NCBI RefSeq assembly: GCF_036320965.1
Contig: NC_092269.1
Location: 33,165,343 to 33,229,342, forward strand
Reading direction: 5' to 3'
From: Panulirus ornatus
Lineage: Eukaryota; Arthropoda; Malacostraca; Decapoda; Palinuridae
DNA: 64,000 bases
Part shown: piece by piece, positions 57,487 through 64,000 of the stretch
Position numbering within the stretch: the stretch's first letter is position 1
How the letters are laid out: every line of letters starts with the position of its first letter
Translations under genes and position numbers: made by a program
Notes under the pieces: model-generated
Databases searched by the model: none
The model's input: only the letters and a program-made list of their open reading frames with translations
What the model was told of the DNA's origin: nothing

Positions 57487-57849
57487 CTGTGGCAACCAAA
57501 ATTGTAGGGGCAAAAGCATGCTTCCAGTCGGTTATTTTGGTTAAAATCTATGACGAAAAACAATATTCACACGAGAAAATATTGATACAAAATCAGTTTA
57601 ACTCTTATGTCTGCAATTCTTACACTGTAAGGTTGATAGGAAGGAAGGATCATAATAAATCCCAATCATTGTATGATCTCGTAGAAACTAGGAAGAACCG
57701 TACGACACAAACAGTTCTCATTCAGAGAGAGGTGATGGATGGAATTGATAAGGTGAAAGGCATTCAATTCCACTGGTTCCTAGGAAGATGGAAGAGCCAC
57801 CCAAGCCACTCAAGTATAATCTGATAGGAAGCCAGTGAAATTTAGGCTA

Positions 57850-58440
57850 TATAAGGATGAATTGTATTTTCGCATTTGAATTTAACCAGGTTACCATTTC
57901 CATATAGAGAAGATAAAAGTCGATTTAAGAGAGGAAATAATGTTCAGTCCGTGCAAAAAACGTGCATCAGAGTTAGGAGGGGTAGACAAGCATGTTGAAT
58001 AGAGCAATCAAATCGTTAGCATGAGTAAACTGAGTTTGAAGTTACACGAAAGATCGTTCATAGAGAGAGGGGAATGAGCATAGGCAGTGGGAAAGGACTC
58101 CCGGGGACACCACAGTTCACATCATGAACAAGCCGTGCCGCACACAGCAACGATTCACCGCGAAAGAAAGGAAAACAAACTGGTGTAGCACAAAGGAGAA
58201 AAGACAAAGGAAGGGAGTTTGGTGAGCAAAGACTTCCTCCACGCTGTCCGAGGCTTTAGACACATTGAGATTGAAGACAAAGAAAGGGGAGTTTAGTAAG
58301 CAAAGACTTGTTCCACACTGTCCGAGGCTTTATAGACGATGAGATTAAAGATAAAAGAAGGGAGTTTAGTAAGCAAAGACTTGTTCCACACTGTCCGAGG
58401 CTTTAGAGATGTTGAGGTTAAAGAAAATAAGTCGCCAGAA
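57850..58440 (-). pseudogene. decayed jockey/CR1-like reverse transcriptase with triplicated motif A
   Basis: Minus-strand translation from 58440 gives, with stops and frame shifts, NLNISKASDSVEQVF (RT motif A, normally LDxSKAFDxV), KLPSFVFSPLCYTSLFSFLS, NCGVPRESFP (normally GVPQGSVLSP) and STCLSTPPNSDARF near the degraded YADD region. This order is that of CR1/jockey-type RTs and differs from the LINE at 20901. The motif A block is present three times in tandem (58203-58422). Non-functional. Confidence 0.7.
58203..58422. repeat. 73-bp tandem triplication within the RT relic
   Basis: Units 58203-58275, 58276-58349 and 58350-58422 share GAGTTTAGTAAGCAAAGACT and TGTCCGAGGCTTTA. Units 2 and 3 are most alike. 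Confidence 0.88.
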
Positions 58441-58929
58441 TAAAGAAGGGACTGGTACCCAGGGCAACGCTATTTCATGCTAGGCTTATGTTAGGTATGT
58501 ACTCCCAAGTCAGCCTAAACTAAAAAAAAAAAAAAGGGGGGGGGATGTCATATGGTTACCCTTTCTTTCCCGTGTAATGTTTTGTCTTGTCCGTTATCAT
58601 AAATTTCATTGTTTTTCTCATTTCTTCATTTTTGTCTCCTTAATCTTGGTTCTCTTTCCATTACTTTTCTGCATTCCTGTATTTCATGTTGCTTTATGAT
58701 TTTCGTTTTCATAATACTGGGTCGTGTTGATATGGACCATGGCGTTGTTTACATACGTTGCTTCGTTAGGGAAATCCTTAATTATTGGATGTAATCCTAC
58801 GGTCGATGCTTTCACCTGGAAGTAGGTAGTCTCTTTATCTTTTCATCAACAAGGTGAAAGTTCAAACACGGAGTTTATTTCTCTCAGATAAAACACTTGG
58901 CCAGTAATTGGTTGTCGTTATCTATGTGT
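58441..58929. other. no gene seen
   Basis: Contains an A14-G9 junction at 58523-58545. A 61-codon frame at 58609-58794 is T-rich and not convincing. Confidence 0.4.
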
Positions 58930-59100
58930 CGTCATGGAAAAGCGCCGATCCTATTGGATAGCGCGGGAAAAAAACACACGCCTGGTGGCGTTGTGCTCCG
59001 TCATCCTTGGCATTCACGTAAGTGATTGGCTTACGTGTCCATTACGTCACTAGTCTGTTCTCCAGTAGAGAGTAAGCGTGGTTGAGGCACTGGGCGGATT
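58930..59100 (+). promoter_or_regulatory. putative promoter of the PRR15-like gene
   Basis: Inverted CCAAT (ATTGG, 58953-58957), E2F-like GCGCGGGAAA (58961-58970), an 8-bp palindrome CACGTAAG/CTTACGTG (59015-59037) whose loop carries another ATTGG, and CRE-like TTACGTCA (59042-59049). These cluster 320-490 nt before the probable ATG, in CpG-containing sequence. No TATA box is obvious. Confidence 0.45.
59015..59037. promoter_or_regulatory. 8-bp perfect palindrome around an ATTGG box
   Basis: CACGTAAG (59015-59022), loop TGATTGG (59023-59029), CTTACGTG (59030-59037). Each arm contains an ACGT core as bound by bZIP or bHLH-PAS factors. Confidence 0.6.
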
Positions 59101-59211
59101 TCCAGAGAGCAGATCATTGTGCGGTTGACAGAGAGACTGGTTGGGTGACAGCGCGATCCGTGGTGCAGCACCAGTTGGAGTTTTTGCGACATTTACTCCA
59201 CACTAATACAG

Positions 59212-59433
59212 ATGGAAAATATTGTACTGACTCATCGTAATGTGACTGGTGATATTTCGTCCTCCTTGGTATGTTGTGTTAAATGTAATCATCAGTACAG
59301 GGGATGGTTGTTGTATACCAAAGCAAGACGTGCTTGGAACCAAATCTATAAGCTTAACTGCAGGGACTGCAAGTATATATATCTATACCCGTGGGAGGTT
59401 TCCGGAAGACAGTCGCAGTCATGGCTAGTGTAA
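59212..59433 (+). other. upstream ORF overlapping the PRR15-like start
   Basis: A 73-codon ATG-initiated frame in the putative 5' UTR that ends 13 nt inside the main CDS, in another frame. If transcribed in full it would be expected to reduce translation of the main ORF. Splicing (possible donor GTATGT near 59269, acceptor TGCAG near 59370) could remove it. Confidence 0.3.
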
Positions 59434-59714
59434 TAAAAATGTTTAGCAACTTCAAGAACAACCACCTTCACGGAGGTAAGCGCTCCCCTACCCCGTCAAC
59501 CATGGCCGCCCCACCTGGTAAGGACACCCCAAGGGAGGACCCCGAGGGTGCTGCCACCAACGACATCATGAACCGACGGAGGGTGTCCATCTCCAAGAGC
59601 GGACGCTATAAGGAGAACCACAAGAGGCGGAGTGCACTCCTTGAGGACACCAAGTCGGATGCGTCTTCCAGACCGAAGGATAGCGACAGACAAGAGGTCC
59701 TGGTTAGACATAAG
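59421..59714 (+). CDS. PRR15-like exon 1
   Basis: Codes residues 1-98, from MASVIKMFSNFKNN to DRQEVLVRHK. GC content and codon quality are visibly higher than the surroundings. The open frame runs on to 59789, but the read-through part (SFLVSFRAYTVFRIV) is unlike the rest. Alternative phase-0 donors GTCCTG (59697) and GTTAGA (59703) are weaker matches than GCAAGG (59715). Confidence 0.7.
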
Positions 59715-62700
59715 GCAAGGAATTCTTTCCTAGTTTCCTTTCGTGCATATACTGTATTTCGTATTGTACTTTTTCAAGTTTCCAAGTGAGGTGAAAAACA
59801 TAATCTATTGAAGTGAGTAGCATTCTTCACCGTGGCTTTCAGGAAACTTATGAAGATGCCTTAATTGGCTTGACCTTCAACTGATGATAAAGGGGTTCCA
59901 CTTAAGATTTGAACTTGGAGAGTGGGTCGGCCGAACTTTGTTGTGAGATTCACAGTTCAGCATACTGGACAGATAACGAAAACAAGAAAACCTAGTTTCT
60001 TTTTTTTTTTTTTTTTTGACAGCCTTGCGTGTTGATTGCTTTCGTAAACAATTTCATAAGTGAATGACAACACACTTAAGCTGTTATAAGTACAACACTC
60101 TGATGATCATCATCATCCAGCAGAAATATATGGATTTTACATGTAACCATTGCAGAAAGAGAGAATTTTCTTTTGGTTGCAGCATACTAATTAAATCTCA
60201 GGTGCTAATTCATCTAAGTTTTCAATGTCGGCTCTCCTATACTGATAGTTATGCTGACCTTGCTGTGTCAGATCCTTCGTATAGTACAATTCTACATCAT
60301 ATATCGCATACTAATACAACTCTACTGAAATGTCAGATCCCACATACTGACTATACATACAAGTGTCTGCTTCCTCTCATATTGATATATAATTTTCTAC
60401 ATAACTTTGTTGACTTCAGTTTTGTTTACAGCTTGTTCTTGAATGCAACTGTTGATTTCAGTGTTAGATATCATATAGCTCATCTGACGTAAGTGTAGGA
60501 GCTCTCGTACTAACACACTTGACACCTGTGCTGTTATCATTATCGGGGTCACTTTATACAGAGTCGATGCGTCTGTGGGCTTCCCCAGATTTGTTTCTGT
60601 AACACTTATAATCTCTGACGTGGCAGATGTAGGTGAAGCTGTCCATTTGAACGTGTAGGCACGGTAACAGTAGTGCTGCGCACAAAGGCGAGTGTTATCA
60701 GCAGCGACACCATGGAAGCGGCTGCGTGCACAGCAAACCCAACATTGGGACGGGCCGGTAGTCTTGCTAACCCTGTGTCAGACAGGGACCTAGTAAATCA
60801 ATCATAGGAAAATAGGAGGTTGATTTCATAATGACTAGTAAATTGATCTTGCACGTTATACACTTCCCATGGTCATATTTTGTTCAAATTTTAAGATATT
60901 GAATCCCTTGTCACCGTGTGTGTGTGTGTAGGAACTATGTTGGATTTAATAGATGTCGAATGTAGGACTTGTGAAGCCTCATTTTTCGTGTTAAGCGTCA
61001 ACCATATAACACACAACATATTGATGTCCATTGGATTGCTAATACTTTTTTTTATTTGAAGATTTAGAGAAGTTATCGCGCCTGAACATCAGAAAATTTT
61101 ACTGGTACGCTAAAGCTGTTACATTTATCTCTCATGTAACAGTGGTGAGAGCTGCAGCCAGCTCCAGCAAAAGTTACATGGTGCACGTATTTCGGGGTTT
61201 CATTTCCGTTCTCTTTGTAGCCTACGTCCGGTATAGAATAAGCTGCATCCCGTGTTCCGTTTTCTTCCATAAACGCAAGCTGGAATACCTTGACAAAATT
61301 TCCGGTTCACTGTTGAAAAGCTCGGGGGCACTTTGAAAAAAAAAATTGGTGACGAATACAGATTTAATGTCTGCAGACTCAGGTCTGTTGTAAAAGCAAA
61401 TTACGTTGCTTGCTTAAAATCTTCTTACCTTGTTTGAAAACTGGTGCAGTGTTTAGATATGGTTCTAATAATTGCGTGCCATGTTTTACAGCTCTCATTT
61501 TGTGAGAGTGATTGACTTTATTCCCATGTTTAGAATTTTGCTTAGTGATTTATGCCGTATTGAAATATGTATGAATTGATTTGCTGTATAAAGAATCGAT
61601 GCCCTGTATAAGAAACTGTACCATATGAAGAAACTGGATTCCCTTTAAACGATTTTTGTCATTTAGAGTTTCTATGCAATTCAGAAATTTGATGGCGTGT
61701 TTTGATAGTTTGTTGTCATGCTCCTTGGTTTTGTTCTATAATGTGTATGTATTCGGTACAGCGTCACCAGTAAGATTTTATAATTCGGTTTTGAGTCAGA
61801 ATTGTAGGCTGTCTGAATATCTGAAATGAATTGAAACTCCCTTGCTATAGTTGAGAAAGCACACGGTTAAGAAAAGAAAAATAAAACCGTGTTTAAGAAT
61901 CTGGTTCAGAGTTCATGATACTTTGCTTCATTGAAATATCTGTTCCTTGTGAAAAATGCTTTTAGAAATCTTGCTTGATAAAACGTTTATTTAATCGCAT
62001 AAGATTCGAAGCCTTCTTATTTATCAAAAATTTCATGTACGAGAAAGAATCTTGAAGCTTCTTTCCAGTTTCAAAAATCCTGTGCTAAAGCTAAATGATT
62101 CGGTAACATTTAAAAATACGAAAGCGGAGGAAGTGTAAGTCCCGGACGAAAACAACGAGTCCATGTGTATAATAATGAAACGACGGGGGAAATATTTGTA
62201 CATTGCATTTAGTGAATCAAATCCGGCAAAGTGAACAAAGGAAGGGGCGGGGATTCAGCTATCCCTCCGTTAAAGATGGATAATAACAGTAATAACATTA
62301 TCATGACTGTCAAAAGAACATCCGGGAGAAAAGAACGAAAAAAAAAGATTCAGAAATATAACACCAGAAATGAGGAATGAAGAAAAAGTATATTGAAGCT
62401 TTCGTGTCTTTTCCGAGTGTATGCGTTTACCGTTGTCTTTGACGGGAACTTGATTGACTGTTATCCCCTCCCCGCTTTTCCTACCAAAATTAATGAAATA
62501 GATTTTCGGTCTATGATAAAGGTTATTGTGTTGTCATGAAGAATATCTTGAGAGTTCGCAGCAGAGCCACTCTACAAAGCCCACCGATCAGTGCATGTAA
62601 CCCGCTGAATAATTTGACTAAAAACCTGAAAAGATAGATCGCCTATATCTCAAAAATCATGATGAAAGACAGCTCATTATAACCATCAGCGAAGGTCTGT

Positions 62701-62744
62701 ACTACTGGGGATAAATATGTATTTTACATCATGAGAATATATAT

Positions 62745-62801
<57 letters not shown>

Positions 62802-63264
62802 CTGAAAATGTGAATTAATTTTTTTGGAGACCGATGTCAGTTGGTCTTGCCACAGCTGCGAACTGCGTTATGGCAAAAGTGCATACTTATTAACGGCTTT
62901 ATTACTTTGGAGAAACGTACACAATAATTTACGAAGAGACTGGGCGGTTATTTAGTGAGCCATTTACTGTGGTCAAAGCAAAGTTATATATAGTTCACTG
63001 TACACGAATTTAATTGTATAATAAAGTATAAAGCTAAACTATGAACACACATCATTGGCTGTGGATATATCCTGATATTTTTTTCCCTCTGTTATCTTAC
63101 AGGATGAGAAGAACAAGGAGAATGAGAAGAACAAGTTGAACTCTGTCCGGCGCGAGAGTGCAATCAGCGTCACCGATGGGCACGCCGTAGCAGATGAGAT
63201 AGAATCCCTGGCCAACACCCTAACCACAGAAAACGGAGCGAAGACGGATTTAGCTTTAACTTAA
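59421..63264 (+). CDS. PRR15-family-like small protein, two coding exons
   Basis: Exons 59421-59714 (98 codons) and 63103-63264 (53 codons plus TAA) join in phase 0 to give 151 residues. The core RRRVSISKSGRYKENHKRRS (residues 52-71), continuing ALLED, resembles the SGRFKEK-x-K-x-RATL block of vertebrate PRR15/PRR15L proteins, whose function is poorly known. The N-terminal part is Pro/Lys-rich and the rest highly charged and probably disordered; there is no signal peptide or membrane segment. RRRVS and RRES are PKA-type motifs. ATG at 59421 is chosen because it precedes the charged N-terminus; ATG at 59439 is an alternative. The donor is probably the GC of AAG-GCAAGG. Family assignment is by eye. 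Confidence 0.65.
59715..63102 (+). other. probable GC-AG intron of the PRR15-like gene
   Basis: 3388 nt. Begins GCAAGG after AAG and ends TTTTTTTCCCTCTGTTATCTTACAG-like with a strong pyrimidine tract. Contains a poly-T run (60000-60017), a short TG run (60920-60931) and a TA microsatellite. No other exon recognised. Confidence 0.55.
62737..62799. repeat. (TA)n microsatellite
   Basis: About 60 nt of TA with one phase slip. Confidence 0.93.
63103..63264 (+). CDS. PRR15-like exon 2 with stop
   Basis: Codes DEKNKENEKNKLNSVRRESA, ISVTDGHAVADEIESLANTL, then TTENGAKTDLALT and TAA. AG at 63101-63102. The start is strongly charged (Lys/Asn/Glu), followed by an amphipathic-looking stretch. Confidence 0.75.
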   Translation, partial: DEKNKENEKNKLNSVRRESAISVTDGHAVADEIESLANTLTTENGAKTDLALT

Positions 63265-63454
63265 ATATTTCTTTTAAAATGTAATTGATATTTGTGATAT
63301 TTAGTTTATAGATGGAATTTCGGATCAGTAGTAGCCTATCAACTTCATTATCTTTAGAATCACACAACCCTCATATCAGACAGATAAGTCATCCTGATGA
63401 GCGAGATGGACGTTAATATAGACAGGTTAAAGACATGAAACTGGTCATTATATG

Positions 63455-63460
63455 AATAAA
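63455..63460 (+). terminator. poly(A) signal of the PRR15-like gene
   Basis: AATAAA 191 nt after the TAA, followed by T-rich sequence. Confidence 0.55.
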
Positions 63461-64000
63461 TTTTTATCCACCTAATATAGACTAACTTTGTCAAAATGCA
63501 GCTATCAGAGCACAGTATATTAACTCGAACTTACAACTTCAATGTTTCCTGTTGCCGTTCCACTAATTTTGAAATCGGTTAGAGTACACTCACCAATCTG
63601 CATTTCTAGCTATCGTATCTCACCTTATCTGTTTGTGGCACCTGGTAAAGAGCTGTTCTGAGATTGAACAAGTGTTGTGCAGTAGAAATTAGTTTCGTCT
63701 GGTGTTGGCGTTAACAGAACACTGTATGCTTAGGGTGAGAATACGTTAAAGTCTTTACACAGCTTAAAATTTTAGCATGAGATTGTTATATGCCCGTGAG
63801 GATATCTTCTCATAACTTGTAGTATCTATTTTTGTAGGTAGCTGATGACTATTGCTGAAACTCGATAGAACATGTCTGCTTAGAAGCGGCAAACGGTGCG
63901 CCTTTTATTATTACTGGACTGAAAATCTTAAGTTTTGCTTAAAAGTAACCTTGAAATGTTTACATCTCTGTAGTATTCTTAGTAATGGTATGTTGGTGTT
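63461..64000. other. no gene seen
   Basis: AT-rich sequence after the presumed 3' end. Nothing recognised. Confidence 0.5.

Overview
This window looks like nuclear DNA of an arthropod, most likely a decapod crustacean. It is AT-rich and intron-rich, full of TA, CA, CT and ATT microsatellites, and littered with non-LTR retrotransposon pieces. It carries an arthropod-style RGS-RBD-RBD-GoLoco gene. The decapod assignment is inferred from the overall repeat style; no database search was possible.

Left part (1-20430): the 3' portion of an RGS12/RGS14/loco-type G-protein regulator, + strand. Eleven coding exons (108-19547) join in frame with GT-AG introns to give 724 residues: most of the RGS box, a basic serine-rich linker, two Ras-binding domains, a GoLoco motif with the D-Q-R triad, and a proline-rich tail ending in a class I PDZ-type terminus. 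The 5' part of the gene lies outside the window. Its introns hold many decayed pieces of one LINE family, in both orientations.

Middle left (20901-24258): an apparently full-length, single-ORF LINE (998 codons, RTE-like, AP endonuclease plus reverse transcriptase) with an uninterrupted frame and a 54-nt A tail. Short elements at 5770-6316 and 36890-37132 are made of this LINE's 5' end joined directly to its 3' tail. They look like a non-autonomous, SINE-like deletion derivative, and are the most interesting structure in the window.

Middle (24259-58900): mostly gene-poor. It has microsatellites, several degenerate minisatellites (47.7, 50.0, 52.7-53.3 and 53.7-54.4 kb), a strong 32-nt-arm inverted repeat at 44115-44194, a 53-bp direct repeat at 43.2/43.6 kb, and a second, jockey/CR1-like reverse transcriptase relic (57850-58440, - strand) whose catalytic motif A region is triplicated as 73-bp tandem units.

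Right part (58930-63460): a small two-exon gene, + strand, encoding a 151-residue protein with a PRR15-family-like core. It has a promoter-like region (CCAAT, E2F-like, CRE-like sites and an 8-bp palindrome), a probable GC-AG intron, and a poly(A) signal. The two genes share a strand but show no evident functional link.
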